Shown piece by piece: positions 43,802 to 52,239 of a stretch of 64,000 nt of DNA (position 1 is the stretch's first letter; every line of letters begins with the position of its first letter). The DNA lies in the NCBI GenBank assembly GCA_947472765.1, contig CANJCM010000011.1, positions 1-64,000 of the forward strand. The letters run 5' to 3'. Below the pieces are notes generated by a model. The model had not been told where the DNA came from. It saw only the letters and a program-made list of their open reading frames with translations, and searched no databases. This DNA is from Opitutia bacterium (GTDB lineage: Bacteria > Verrucomicrobiota > Verrucomicrobiia > Opitutales > Opitutaceae). Made by a program: the position numbers and the translations under genes.

Positions 43802-45304
43802 ATGCACGACGCGGACACATTTCCGCCGATGCCCGAGCCCACCCAATTGCCCGTCTTCCACGTCGTTGGATTCACGGGTCATCGGCAGCTCACGGACCCG
43901 GACGGCGCGACGCGGGTGATGCGGGAGGTCCTCACCGAGCTGAAAGCCGAGCCGGGCGTCGAATGGCTCGCGTTGTCCTCGGTCGCCGCGGGCAGCGACG
44001 TCCTGTTCGCCCGCACGGCACTGTCCCTCGGGCTCGGCTGGGAGGCCGTCCTGCCCCTTCCGCCGGCGGAATTTCGGCGCGACTTCGACGACGTGTCGTG
44101 GCGCGAGGTCGAGACCCTGCTCAGTGAGGCCGAGGCCGTGCGCGTGATTGGCGAACGCCCGGAGCGGGAAGATGCCTATCTCGACAGCGGCATGGAGGCC
44201 GTGAACTACTGCGATGTTCTCCTCGCTTTCTGGGACGGCGAACCCGCGCGCGGTCGCGGGGGTACGGCCGAGATCGTCGCCTATGCCCGCGAAATGGGCC
44301 GGCCCGTCATCCTGATCAACGCCCGCACGCTGGCGGTTCGCCGCGAGAACGCGGACAAGCTGAAGCTTGGCGATCGGCATCTGGCGTTCCTCAACCGGCT
44401 CCCGGAAGCGGCGCCGATCACGGACGACGATCCCGGCCGCAAGACCGTGCGGGAATTTCATCACAAGGTGGACTACGCCGCCACGCAGGGCGCGCCGCAC
44501 TTCCGGCGGCTCATCGTGTTCTCGGTCGGGCTGCACGTGCTTGCGACCGCCCTGGCCGCCGCGACGCTGGCGTTCAGCCTGCACTCCCCCGCCCTGCCAT
44601 GGGGCAAGCTCGCGTGTCTCGTCGGCGCGCTCGGCGTGGCGCTGCTAATTCGTCATCACCACCACCGCTCCGCGCCGGTGCGCTGCCGGCTCGCGGCGGA
44701 AATCACGCGCAGCGCGCTCGACACGTGGGGGCTGCCGCGTTCGCTGCGGCTCTTCGACGACTTCGACTGGGCGGGACTCGAACCGCTGCGCCGTTCGCTC
44801 GACATCCTCCAGCGCCGCGGGGCCCGCGCGCATCCGGCGGAATTCGACGAGTTCAAGCAGCATTACCTGAAGGAACGAATCGACGGGCAACTCGCCTACT
44901 TCGCCCGGCAGGAGGCGCGCGCGGTGCCGCTGCTCGGACGGCTCCGCACGGGATTCTACATCGTGTCGACGCTGGCGATCGTGTTCACCGCCGCCTACGC
45001 GCTCCACAGCGTGACGCCGGACGTCCCGGTGCCGCACTGGGTGGAAACATGGATCTTCGGCTTCGGCCCCATCGTGCTGCCGGTGATGGCCGCGGGATTC
45101 ATTTCGCTCATCTCGATCAACGACCTCGATCGCCGCGTGGCGCGCTATCGCGAGATGCGGGTCCGCTTGCTGACGGCCCGCAAGGAGGCGGTTTTCGCGC
45201 AAACCTGGGGCTCACTCGAGCGCGTCGTGGCCAAGGCCGAACGCGCGCTGCTCCAGGAAGTCTTCGAGTGGCACTCGATCACGAGCTTCTCGGAAACGCA
45301 CTGA
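43802..45304 (+). CDS. SLOG-like nucleotide-sensor fused to four-helix membrane (SLATT-like) effector
   Basis: A 500-residue protein. Residues about 18-185 match a SLOG/LOG Rossmann pattern: VVGFTGHRQL with Gly26-His27-Arg28, SSVAAGSDVLFARTALSLG, and CDVLLAFWDGEPARGRGGTAEIV. The second part has four membrane helices (about 236-258, 266-284, 382-402, 415-438) with a long cytoplasmic helical region between them. The tail is RYREMRVRLLTARKEAVFAQ, ending LLQEVFEWHSITSF, reminiscent of SLATT/DUF4231 proteins. SLOG proteins bind nucleotide-derived ligands and SLATT proteins are proposed membrane effectors of nucleotide-signal conflict systems. No nucleotide cyclase is next to it. The function is inferred. 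Confidence 0.68.
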   Translation: MHDADTFPPMPEPTQLPVFHVVGFTGHRQLTDPDGATRVMREVLTELKAEPGVEWLALSSVAAGSDVLFARTALSLGLGWEAVLPLPPAEFRRDFDDVSWREVETLLSEAEAVRVIGERPEREDAYLDSGMEAVNYCDVLLAFWDGEPARGRGGTAEIVAYAREMGRPVILINARTLAVRRENADKLKLGDRHLAFLNRLPEAAPITDDDPGRKTVREFHHKVDYAATQGAPHFRRLIVFSVGLHVLATALAAATLAFSLHSPALPWGKLACLVGALGVALLIRHHHHRSAPVRCRLAAEITRSALDTWGLPRSLRLFDDFDWAGLEPLRRSLDILQRRGARAHPAEFDEFKQHYLKERIDGQLAYFARQEARAVPLLGRLRTGFYIVSTLAIVFTAAYALHSVTPDVPVPHWVETWIFGFGPIVLPVMAAGFISLISINDLDRRVARYREMRVRLLTARKEAVFAQTWGSLERVVAKAERALLQEVFEWHSITSFSETH

Positions 45305-45456
45305 TCGGATTTTGGATTTTGGATTCTCGATTTTCGATTTCGGGCGCCGAGCCCCGAGCGGTTTAACCACGAAGGCACGAAGGGCACGGAGTCGATTCGG
45401 CGATCTGCGCAACCTCCATGGAGGGACGGTGCCCTCACCGTCCACAGCTTTCAGCG
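45305..45456. repeat. Repeat-filled gap between convergent genes
   Basis: TTTTGGATTTTGGATTCTCG (45308), AACCACGAAGGCACGAAGGG (45364) and ATGGAGGGACGGTGCCCTCAC (45418). No separate terminator seen. Confidence 0.7.
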
Positions 45457-46239
45457 TTACCTGGCCGCGAGGGCGCGGACGACTTCGCCGGCGGCGGCGA
45501 GACCGAACGCGCCGGTGACAAATACCGCGGTGCCGAAACCGCTGTCACAGTCGAGCCGCAGGTTGCTGCCGGGCTCCGCTTCCGCCGCGCACGTGCCATC
45601 GGCCCAGGGGAAGACGGGATGTTCGTCCGTCCAAACGCAGCGCACGCCGAAGTTCATCCGGCCGCGTTCGGTGCCCGCATCGAAGCCATAATCGCGCCGC
45701 AACTTCTTCCGCACGACGCGAAGCAACTCGTCGTTGAAGGCATCGCCGAGATCGCCGGTCTGCACGCGCGTGGGATCGCGGCGTCCGCCGGCCGCGCCGA
45801 CGGTCAGAACCGGCCAGCCGCGATCCCGACACGCCGCGATCAACTCGGCCTTCGGCGTCATGCGGTCGATCGCATCGACGACGAAATCGAACGGCCCGGC
45901 GAGCAATCGCGCGGCCGTGGCGGGCGTGAAATATTCCGTCACCGCCGCCACCTCGCAGGCCGGGTTAATCAGCCGCACGCGTTCCGCCAGCACGGTGACC
46001 TTGGGTCGCCCGACCTGGCCATCGAGCGCCGGCAACTGGCGGTTCACGTTCGTCACGCAGACATCATCGAGATCGATCAGCGTGAGCCGGCCGACGCCGC
46101 TGCGCGCGAGGCCCTCAACGATCCACGAACCGACCCCGCCGACGCCGACCACCGCGACATGCGCGGCCCGCAGCCGGCCGAGGGCATCGCGGCCGAGCAG
46201 GCGGCCGACGCCGCCGAAGCGCTGTTCGTAGTCATCCAT
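45457..46239 (-). CDS. tcdA: tRNA threonylcarbamoyladenosine dehydratase
   Basis: A 260-residue ThiF/E1-like protein of the TcdA (CsdL/YgdL) type. It uses ATP to cyclise t6A37 of tRNA to ct6A. Key segments: [23 protein letters not shown], the nucleotide loop [53 protein letters not shown] and the C-terminal [24 protein letters not shown]. The ATG start at 46239 gives the typical N-terminus. It is divergent from the small monooxygenase gene. Confidence 0.92.
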   Translation of the reverse strand: MDDYEQRFGGVGRLLGRDALGRLRAAHVAVVGVGGVGSWIVEGLARSGVGRLTLIDLDDVCVTNVNRQLPALDGQVGRPKVTVLAERVRLINPACEVAAVTEYFTPATAARLLAGPFDFVVDAIDRMTPKAELIAACRDRGWPVLTVGAAGGRRDPTRVQTGDLGDAFNDELLRVVRKKLRRDYGFDAGTERGRMNFGVRCVWTDEHPVFPWADGTCAAEAEPGSNLRLDCDSGFGTAVFVTGAFGLAAAGEVVRALAAR

Positions 46240-46381
46240 GGTCGCTGCCGGATGTATCGGGCTTGCGCTGCCGCGCAAGCCGGGGGCGCCGTGCCGGCGC
46301 CGGGACTTCCGGGCATTTTCTTGCGACGGACTTGCGCGCGGCCGCCGGGCTCAGTCCTATGGGACGCCTCGTCGGCGCCCC

Positions 46382-46687
46382 ATGCTCATCGTCCACGTCC
46401 ACGTTCACACCCATCCGGATCAGGTCGAAGCCTTCAAGGCGGCCACCGTCGCCAACGCCCGCGCCAGCCTCCAGGAACCCGGCATCGCGCGCTTCGACGT
46501 CATCCAGCAGAACGACGATCCCACGCGCTTTCTCCTCGTCGAAATCTACCGCACACCCGCCGCCGCCAGCGCGCACAAGGAAACCGCCCACTACGCGACC
46601 TGGCGCGACACCGTCGCCCCCATGATGGCGACGCCACGCTCCAGTGTGAAATTCACGAACGTCTTCCCAGGCGACGCGAACCTCTGA
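46382..46687 (+). CDS. Antibiotic biosynthesis monooxygenase-fold protein
   Basis: A 101-residue single-domain protein of the ABM/YgiN/LsrG type: [20 protein letters not shown], then [25 protein letters not shown], then [18 protein letters not shown]. The family forms dimeric ferredoxin-like barrels that act as monooxygenases or isomerases on small molecules, or as AI-2 handling enzymes (LsrG). The substrate is unknown. The start at 46382 is set by family length. The next gene, an alcohol dehydrogenase, follows 63 bases later on the same strand. Confidence 0.85.
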   Translation: MLIVHVHVHTHPDQVEAFKAATVANARASLQEPGIARFDVIQQNDDPTRFLLVEIYRTPAAASAHKETAHYATWRDTVAPMMATPRSSVKFTNVFPGDANL

Positions 46688-46750
46688 TCCGTCCCGCCCC
46701 CCGTCGCCCGAGAAATCGCAAATCGAGACTCCAAAATCGAAAATCCCAAG

Positions 46751-47905
46751 ATGCGCTTCGAATTCGCCACCGCCAGCCGGATCGTTTTCGGCCCCGGCAC
46801 CCTCGCCGAAGTCGGCCCGCTCGCGCGCGGATTTGGCCGGCACGCGCTCGTGGTGACTGGCCGCGATCCGCGGCGGGCGACGACCTTGCTGGCTCACCTG
46901 GGCAAAGCGGGCGTGGCGACCACGACCTTCGCGGTGGCGGGCGAACCTTCGCTCGCCGATGTCACCCGCGGCACCGGGATGGCCCGCGCCGCGCAATGCG
47001 ATTTCGTCATCGGGTTCGGCGGCGGCAGCGCAATCGATGCGGCCAAGGCCATCGCGGGGTTGATCCCGAATCCGGGCGAACTGCTCGACTACCTCGAGGT
47101 TATCGGCCGCGCGCTGCCGCTGGCCCAGCCCGCCCTGCCCGTGATCGCGATCCCGACCACGGCCGGCACGGGCGCCGAAGTCACTCGCAACGCGGTGCTG
47201 AGTTCGCCCGCCCACCGTGTGAAGGTGAGTCTCCGCAGCGTGCACCTGCTGCCGCGGCTCGCGCTCGTGGATCCCGAGCTCACTTACGATCTCTCGTCCG
47301 AATTGACGGCGAGCACGGGTCTCGACGCCCTCACGCAACTTATCGAGCCCTACGTTTCGTCCCGCGCGCAGCCGCTCACGGATGCCTTGTGCATCGAGGG
47401 GATTCGACGTGCGGCCGGTTCGCTGCGGACGGCCGTCGAGCAACCGCGGGACGCCGCCGCCCGCGAGAACATGGCTGCCGCCAGTCTCTTCGGGGGACTC
47501 GCGCTGGCAAATTCCGGACTCGGAGCGGTGCACGGTTTCGCGGCGCCGATCGGGGGACGCTTCGACGCGCCGCACGGCGCCGTATGCGCGGCGCTCCTGC
47601 CCGGGGTGATCGAGGCCAACGTGCGTGCCCTGCGGTCCCGGGCCGCGGGTTCGCCCCTGCTTGCGCGCTTCGAAGAGATCGCCCGGCTCCTCACCGGCCG
47701 GCCGCACGCGACGTCCGACGATGCTGTGCACTGGTTGCGCGAACTGCTTCAGGTTTTGCAGATCAAGCCTCTCGCGGCCTACGGCCTGACCGCCGCGGAC
47801 GTGCCCGCCCTGGTCGCCGCGGCCGCGCAGGCGAGCAGCATGAAGGCGAACCCGATCCCGCTCACCGCGGAGGAATTGACGCAAATTCTGCAGGACGCGC
47901 TCTGA
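46751..47905 (+). CDS. Iron-containing alcohol dehydrogenase family protein
   Basis: A 384-residue group III (iron-type) alcohol dehydrogenase: FATASRIVFGPGTLAEVG, the NAD-binding GFGGGSAIDAAKA, IPTTAGTGAEVTRNAVL and the metal-site region GLDALTQLIEPYVS, AVHGFAAPIG and DAPHGAVCA. In FucO-type enzymes the metal ligands are the Asp and His of DALTH and two later His residues; here the first His is Gln. Either a different metal or a metal-independent variant is possible. It lies 63 bases downstream of the ABM gene; the leader between them is a copy of the AATCCAAAATCGAAAATCCC repeat that ends right at the start codon. Confidence 0.9.
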   Translation: MRFEFATASRIVFGPGTLAEVGPLARGFGRHALVVTGRDPRRATTLLAHLGKAGVATTTFAVAGEPSLADVTRGTGMARAAQCDFVIGFGGGSAIDAAKAIAGLIPNPGELLDYLEVIGRALPLAQPALPVIAIPTTAGTGAEVTRNAVLSSPAHRVKVSLRSVHLLPRLALVDPELTYDLSSELTASTGLDALTQLIEPYVSSRAQPLTDALCIEGIRRAAGSLRTAVEQPRDAAARENMAAASLFGGLALANSGLGAVHGFAAPIGGRFDAPHGAVCAALLPGVIEANVRALRSRAAGSPLLARFEEIARLLTGRPHATSDDAVHWLRELLQVLQIKPLAAYGLTAADVPALVAAAAQASSMKANPIPLTAEELTQILQDAL

Positions 47906-48251
47906 GCACGACGGGGCGGTTTTAAGAAATGCGTCACCGCCGCGAGGCGTGGACGAGTCCCGCCCCTACACCGATTTCGTAGCGCCCGGTCGAACGCCGA
48001 TTTCGCAGGGGCGCGCCTCGTGCGCGCCCTCCGCGGCCGGATGGGCACAGAAGTCAGGCCCGACGCCGAGCCTCTTCGTCATCTATCAGATGACAAAGAG
48101 GCTCGGGTGGTAATCCAAGGTACGGTCGAGCAGGCTGGCTTGGTTCGACCTTGGATTGCCTTCTGTAAAATGGATTGGGCGCCTGGTTCGCGGTAAACGC
48201 CCATGCGCGAAGTCACCAAGGACCCGCTTGAACCCAGGATCTCCGCGCCGG
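47906..48251. repeat. Repeat-filled gap between convergent genes
   Basis: The TAGGGGCG/GCGCGCCTCGTGCGCGCCC family (47947-48030), a long palindrome (48068-48104), and an imperfect inverted element AATCCAAGGTACGGTCGAGC ... TTCGACCTTGGATTGCC (48111-48166). No gene. Confidence 0.75.
48068..48104. repeat. Empty target-type palindrome with extended arms
   Basis: GAGCCTCTTCGTCATC-TATCA-GATGACAAAGAGGCTC: 16-bp arms with one mismatch around the GTCATC/GATGAC core and the 5-bp TATCA loop also seen at 25722. Confidence 0.9.
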
Positions 48252-49097
48252 TCACTGACCTTCGGTCGCGGGTTCCGGTCCAGGTTTCGGCGACGACTTC
48301 GGCGTCGCCACAAAGGCCTCGAGCGACTCGCGCGTGATCGTGTGGCGCGCCGCACAACGCGGGCAGCGGATCTCGATCTTGTCGTCACCGCCGAAGAGCT
48401 CGTCCGGCTCGTGCCGCATCGACGGCGCGAGCACTTCCATCATCCGCTGCTGATTGCAGCCGCAGTGCCAGCGATAGATTCGACGCTCGAGCAGCGCGAG
48501 GGTCTCGCGCTGGTCGAGGGTCGCCGCCTGTTCGGTCGTGACGCCCCGAAACCAGGGCAGGTCGCAGTCGGGATGCTCCGACAACAGCGTGAAGTTCTCT
48601 TCGCCGAGTTGGAAGTAGCGCGCGCCCCGCTGTTCGCTTTGCAGGTAGAACTTCTCCGCGGCGGCGATCGGATCGGCGCCTTGGAACGTGACCGCGCTCC
48701 GCCGCTTCGGCTGCGCACCGCGGACGACATCGGAGTAGAACAGGTTCTCCGGCCCCTCCTTCACGTTTTCGTCGAAGATTCTTCCCGTCACCGCGCCGGT
48801 CTCGTTGTCACCGGTCAGGAACAGGTTCACGAGCGGATCCTGGAAGTTGATCGTCCACGCGATCATTTCGTTCCACGGCCGGGACGCACAGTGCAGGGTG
48901 AAGGCCGCGAGCGCCCGCTTGAACATGGCATCATGCTGCGGGCTGACCTTGATCTGGTTGGAGCTGAGGTGGAGGTAGTAGTCGACGAACAGATCGCCGA
49001 AGTCGGCGCGGGCGATGAGGGTATTGCGGTTGCGCACAAAGTAAGTGCGCACCTCGAGGCCGGAATCGGCGGTGTTCGGCGGCGTGGTTTCAGGCAT
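48252..49097 (-). CDS. hslO: Hsp33 redox-regulated chaperone
   Basis: A 281-residue Hsp33 family protein. The C-terminal zinc motif is intact: WHCGCNQQRM and IRCPRCAARHTIT supply the CxC and CxxC cysteines. The N-terminal domain (LEVRTYFVRNRNTLIARADFGDLFVDYYLHLSSN) and linker are recognisable. On oxidation the zinc site releases and the chaperone binds unfolding proteins. The C-terminal tail KSSPKPGPEPATEGQ is variable. The start is the ATG at 49097. The neighbours give no operon. Confidence 0.9.
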   Translation of the reverse strand: MPETTPPNTADSGLEVRTYFVRNRNTLIARADFGDLFVDYYLHLSSNQIKVSPQHDAMFKRALAAFTLHCASRPWNEMIAWTINFQDPLVNLFLTGDNETGAVTGRIFDENVKEGPENLFYSDVVRGAQPKRRSAVTFQGADPIAAAEKFYLQSEQRGARYFQLGEENFTLLSEHPDCDLPWFRGVTTEQAATLDQRETLALLERRIYRWHCGCNQQRMMEVLAPSMRHEPDELFGGDDKIEIRCPRCAARHTITRESLEAFVATPKSSPKPGPEPATEGQ

Positions 49098-49156
49098 CGC
49101 GGAACCTTTCCCCCGGTTGGAGGAATTGTCCAGTCGCCCACCTGCATCGGGCCTTC

Positions 49157-49304
49157 GTCACGTATTACGTGGATTCCGAAGTTGGCCTGGTAGCCCGCTG
49201 CGTGAGCAGCGGGACGGCATGGAGCGCAGCAATGAAGGAGTCCCTGTCCTCACGGACAGGGCCACGCCAATCCGTTTAACTTCGGAATCCAGGTATAACG
49301 TGAC
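49157..49304. mobile_element. Composite palindrome-nested element, copy 3
   Basis: The flanking palindrome is GTCACGT ... ACGTGAC rather than TTGTCATC ... GATGACAA. The terminal repeats TACGTGGATTCCGAAGTT and AACTTCGGAATCCAGGTA and the two hairpins match copies 1 and 4. Removing the element would leave a near-perfect palindrome GTCACGT-ATTA-ACGTGAC. Confidence 0.88.
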
Positions 49305-49364
49305 GTGCAAGGATTGGGAAACGGGGCCGCCACGCCGGGGCGACACGGCCCGCAAACCCGGCAC

Positions 49365-49381
49365 GTCACGTAATGCGTTAC
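49365..49381. repeat. Imperfect empty palindrome of the GTCACGT type
   Basis: GTCACGTAATGCGTTAC lies 60 bases downstream of the occupied GTCACGT/ACGTGAC site. The arms match with two departures from ACGTGAC. Confidence 0.5.
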
Positions 49382-49581
49382 ATTGGGGCCTGGGGGTGCC
49401 GGGACAGGGAAGCGGCCTGGCGTCGTCGCGCGCGGCGTGCGCGGCGGGACTGGCTTAGAGGAGATTAGGTTGAAGGGTAGCCGATCAGAACATAGCGGGC
49501 GCGCACGAGGCGCGCCCCTACGAAATGGGTGTTCGACCGGGCGCTACGAGAGGGGTGCAAGGACGGGCCGGGTAGTGCCGC

Positions 49582-49639
49582 GTCTCCGACCGGCGAAAGA
49601 ACTGATCTCGCGGCGTTACGGCTTTCGCCAGTCGGAGAC
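49582..49639. repeat. Inverted repeat with 18-bp arms
   Basis: GTCTCCGACCGGCGAAAG and CTTTCGCCAGTCGGAGAC are complementary except for one base; the 22-bp loop contains a CGCGGCG core. It may be another REPIN-like family; I found no second copy in the window. Confidence 0.75.
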
Positions 49640-49700
49640 CGGCGCCTCGTCACTCTCCTTCTCGCTTGGCTCGTAACGCCTGACTCCGATTCTCGCCTTC

Positions 49701-50072
49701 ATGCCACCCGCCTCCGACGCCGCCGTAGTTGTCCAACGCCAGCTCGAGGCCTACAACGCCCGCGATCTCGACGCGCTACTCGGCATCTACGCCAGTGACG
49801 CGCAGCTCTTCGAACATCCCCACACGCTCCTCGCCCGCGGCCCGGCGGAGCTGCGGGCCCGGTTCGCGGTGCGTTTTCAGGAACCCAATCTCCACGCGCA
49901 CCTGATGCAGCGAATCGTGTCGGGCGCCACGGTCATCGATCACGAACGCGTGACGCGCACGTTCCCCGAGGGTCCCGGCACCGTCGAGCTCGTCATGATC
50001 TACGAGGTGCAGGACGGACGCATCAGCCGCGCGTGGTCCATCGCCGGCGCGAAGACGTTGTTCGCCTCCTGA
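49701..50072 (+). CDS. NTF2/SnoaL-like small protein
   Basis: A 123-residue NTF2-like protein: VVQRQLEAYNARDLDALLGIYASDAQLFEHP, LLARGPAELRARFAVRFQEPNLHAHL, then VIYEV-like strands (VELVMIYEVQDGRISRAWSI). The family includes isomerases, cyclases and scaffold proteins. The function is not set by motif. The next gene begins 22 bases downstream of its stop, so the two may be co-transcribed. Confidence 0.8.
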   Translation: MPPASDAAVVVQRQLEAYNARDLDALLGIYASDAQLFEHPHTLLARGPAELRARFAVRFQEPNLHAHLMQRIVSGATVIDHERVTRTFPEGPGTVELVMIYEVQDGRISRAWSIAGAKTLFAS

Positions 50073-50094
50073 GATCTTCGTGCTCCCTTCCGTG

Positions 50095-50646
50095 ATGAAG
50101 TGGCTGCTGCCCGCGATCGTGCTTCTCACCGCCAGCCTGCGCGCTGAGATCCAGTTCTCCGGCTTTTTCCTCACGTCGCAGGACGCACGTTATTCGCTGA
50201 CCGAAACCACCGACGGCCGCTCCTCGGGTTGGCTGCGGGTCGGGCAGTTCTTTCGCGACCACCGCGTGGTGTCGTTCGACCGCGAGCACGAGATCATCAC
50301 ACTCGAGCACGAGGGACGGACAGTCACGGTTCCGCTGCGGACGGCGAGGATCAAGGCCGGCAAAGCCACGGTCAGCGGCCGCATCACATTTCCCGGCGGG
50401 CAACTCGAGGGCGTGTACGCGTCGCTTTTCCTCGGCGAGGAAACGGCGTTCCCGCTGCGGGAGGGCATCACGCTGCATCTGCAACCCGAAGGGCGTCCCG
50501 ACGGCAGTGCCCTGTACCGCGCCCGCTTCGTCCTGAAGCAGCCTGACGGAACCGAGAACGTCGTCGCGGCCCCGGCCGTGATCGCCCGCCCCGGCAGCAG
50601 CTTCAGCGTGCAGATCGGCGAAGTGGGCTTCACGTTTCACCCGTAG
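50095..50646 (+). CDS. Secreted hypothetical protein
   Basis: A 183-residue protein with a signal peptide (MKWLLPAIVLLTASLRA). The mature part is beta-rich: FSGFFLTSQDARYSLTETTDGRSSGWLRVGQFFRDHRVVSFDREHEIITLEHEGRTVTVPL, a pattern seen in small secreted or type-II-like accessory proteins. No catalytic motif is visible. I prefer the ATG at 50095; the track uses GTG 50080. I do not recognise a named family. Confidence 0.7.
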   Translation: MKWLLPAIVLLTASLRAEIQFSGFFLTSQDARYSLTETTDGRSSGWLRVGQFFRDHRVVSFDREHEIITLEHEGRTVTVPLRTARIKAGKATVSGRITFPGGQLEGVYASLFLGEETAFPLREGITLHLQPEGRPDGSALYRARFVLKQPDGTENVVAAPAVIARPGSSFSVQIGEVGFTFHP

Positions 50647-50998
50647 AGCCGGAACGCTGCAGTTGAATGTAACGACGGCGCTCGCCTCCGGCCCGTTTCT
50701 CAAACGAAGGACCTGGCCCGGCGACGAGCCCCGGCCCGAAACCGATCGGTGGGGGTTCAGTCGGAAATGATACCAGCCTGGACGGTGAGGGCACCGTCCC
50801 TCCATTGATTGCGCTTTCAGAGGAGAAACGTAGGTCGCAGGAAGAGCCCTCCGACCCTGGAGGGCGGGTGCCCTCACCCGCCGGTTCGTGCAACGACATC
50901 GTTCGGCCAAGGGGCGCGCCGGGGAGTCACCGCGGCGGGGGAACCCGTCTCCGGCCTTGGCGTCCGTCCGCTGCTCGTTCACCGTCCGCCCCACCCCC
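50647..50998. repeat. Repeat-filled gap
   Basis: GACGGTGAGGGCACCGTCCC (50783) and TGGAGGGCGGGTGCCCTCAC (50859) are two units of the same family, and remnants of the GCCGGGCCG family lie at about 50690-50735. No gene. Confidence 0.65.
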
Positions 50999-52075
50999 AT
51001 GCGTCGACTACTCCTGCTTGTCCTGCCCTGCCTCGTGGCCTCCGCCCAGACGATCTCGATCGAGGAGTTCGAGCCGAAGTCCACCCTGCGCGTCCCGGAA
51101 CATCATCTGACCCGCGCCAAGTTTCCGTTCATCGACGTCCACAATCACCAGCGCGACGTGTCACCGGGCAAGCTCGACCAGTTGCTCCGCGACATGGACG
51201 GCCTGAACATGCGCATCCTGGTCAACTCGCCCGTGGGCGGCGGCCACGGGAAGTGGGTCGCGGACGCGGTCAAGGCGATGCAGGCGCGCGATGCCAAGCG
51301 TTTCGCGGTCATGACCAACATCGACTACGCGAATCTCGACGCCCCCGACTACCCGGCTCGCGCGGCCGCGCAGCTCGAGGCCGACATCAAGGCCGGCGCG
51401 ATCGGACTCAAGGTCTGGAAGCACCTCGGGATGATGCTCACCGATGGGAAGGGACGCGTGAAGGTCGATGATGCGCGCTTCGATCCCGTTTGGGAGATGT
51501 GCGCGAAGTACAAGATTCCCGTCCTGATTCACACGGCGGATCCGTGGGGACTGTTCCAGCCGATGGACAAGAATAACGAGCGCTGGCTCGAGCTGAAGTT
51601 GCGCGCGACTCGCAACCAGTCGCAGCAATCCGAGTTCACCTGGGAGCAGCTTATCGACGAGCAGCACGCGCTCTTCACGAAGCACCCGAACACGATCTTC
51701 ATCAACGCGCACCTTGGCTGGCTCGGCCACGATCTCGAACGGCTCGGGGCGCTGCTCGATCGCCTGCCGAATGTGTACGCGGAGATCGGGGCGATCACGA
51801 GTGAGCTTGGCCGCCAGCCGCGGGCGTCGCAGCGGTTTTTCAAGAAGTACCAGGACCGGATCCTCTTCGGGAAGGATCTCTACGACGTGAAGGAGTACTA
51901 CACGTACTTCCGGTTGCTCGAGACGGACGACGACTACTTCGATCCGATCCGGAAATACCACGGCATCTGGAAACTCTACGGCCTCGATCTGCCGGACGAC
52001 GTGCTGAAGAAGGTGTATTACAAGAACGCGCTCCGGCTCTTCCCGAGCCTGTCGAAGGACGGCTTCCCTCAATAA
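50999..52075 (+). CDS. Secreted amidohydrolase-family protein
   Basis: A 358-residue TIM-barrel amidohydrolase with a signal peptide (LLLLVLPCLVASA). The metal ligands are in FIDVHNHQRDVSP near residue 46, LIHTADPWGLFQP, FINAHLGWLGHDLERL and the late Asp in RILFGKDLYD. It resembles the Amidohydro_2 group, like 32795-33796. Substrate unknown. The start is the ATG at 50999. Two stacked hairpins follow the stop codon. Confidence 0.85.
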   Translation: MRRLLLLVLPCLVASAQTISIEEFEPKSTLRVPEHHLTRAKFPFIDVHNHQRDVSPGKLDQLLRDMDGLNMRILVNSPVGGGHGKWVADAVKAMQARDAKRFAVMTNIDYANLDAPDYPARAAAQLEADIKAGAIGLKVWKHLGMMLTDGKGRVKVDDARFDPVWEMCAKYKIPVLIHTADPWGLFQPMDKNNERWLELKLRATRNQSQQSEFTWEQLIDEQHALFTKHPNTIFINAHLGWLGHDLERLGALLDRLPNVYAEIGAITSELGRQPRASQRFFKKYQDRILFGKDLYDVKEYYTYFRLLETDDDYFDPIRKYHGIWKLYGLDLPDDVLKKVYYKNALRLFPSLSKDGFPQ

Positions 52076-52126
52076 GGGTTTTGGCTGCGCCAAAACCCCA
52101 GGCCCTTTCGGCCTCGCCGAAAGGGC
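52076..52126. terminator. Tandem double hairpin after amidohydrolase gene
   Basis: GGGTTTTGGC-TGC-GCCAAAACCC, a short spacer, then GCCCTTTCGGC-CTC-GCCGAAAGGGC. It starts right after the stop codon. There is no T run, so it may be a processing or Rho-type end. A structurally matched pair lies at 52240-52288. Confidence 0.6.
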
Positions 52127-52239
52127 ATTCGACTTTTTAGGGCGGGTCTTGGGTCGGACACTTCACCGTGGATTCGGAACTTGGCGGCGATTGATGCCAT
52201 CGGCGGAAGAATGGTTACCAGAGTCTCCCCACCCCCGCC

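Larger units (their letters stand above)
49098..49700. repeat. Repeat-filled gap with composite element copy 3
   Basis: Composite element 49157-49304, an empty GTCACGT-type palindrome (49365-49381), GCGCGCACGAGGCGCGCCCC (49499), and an 18-bp-arm inverted repeat (49582-49639). No gene. Confidence 0.8.

Noticed and set aside
46232-47884. 550-residue minus-strand ORF opposite the alcohol dehydrogenase
   Set aside because: Shadow ORF caused by high GC; real genes on the other strand account for the region.
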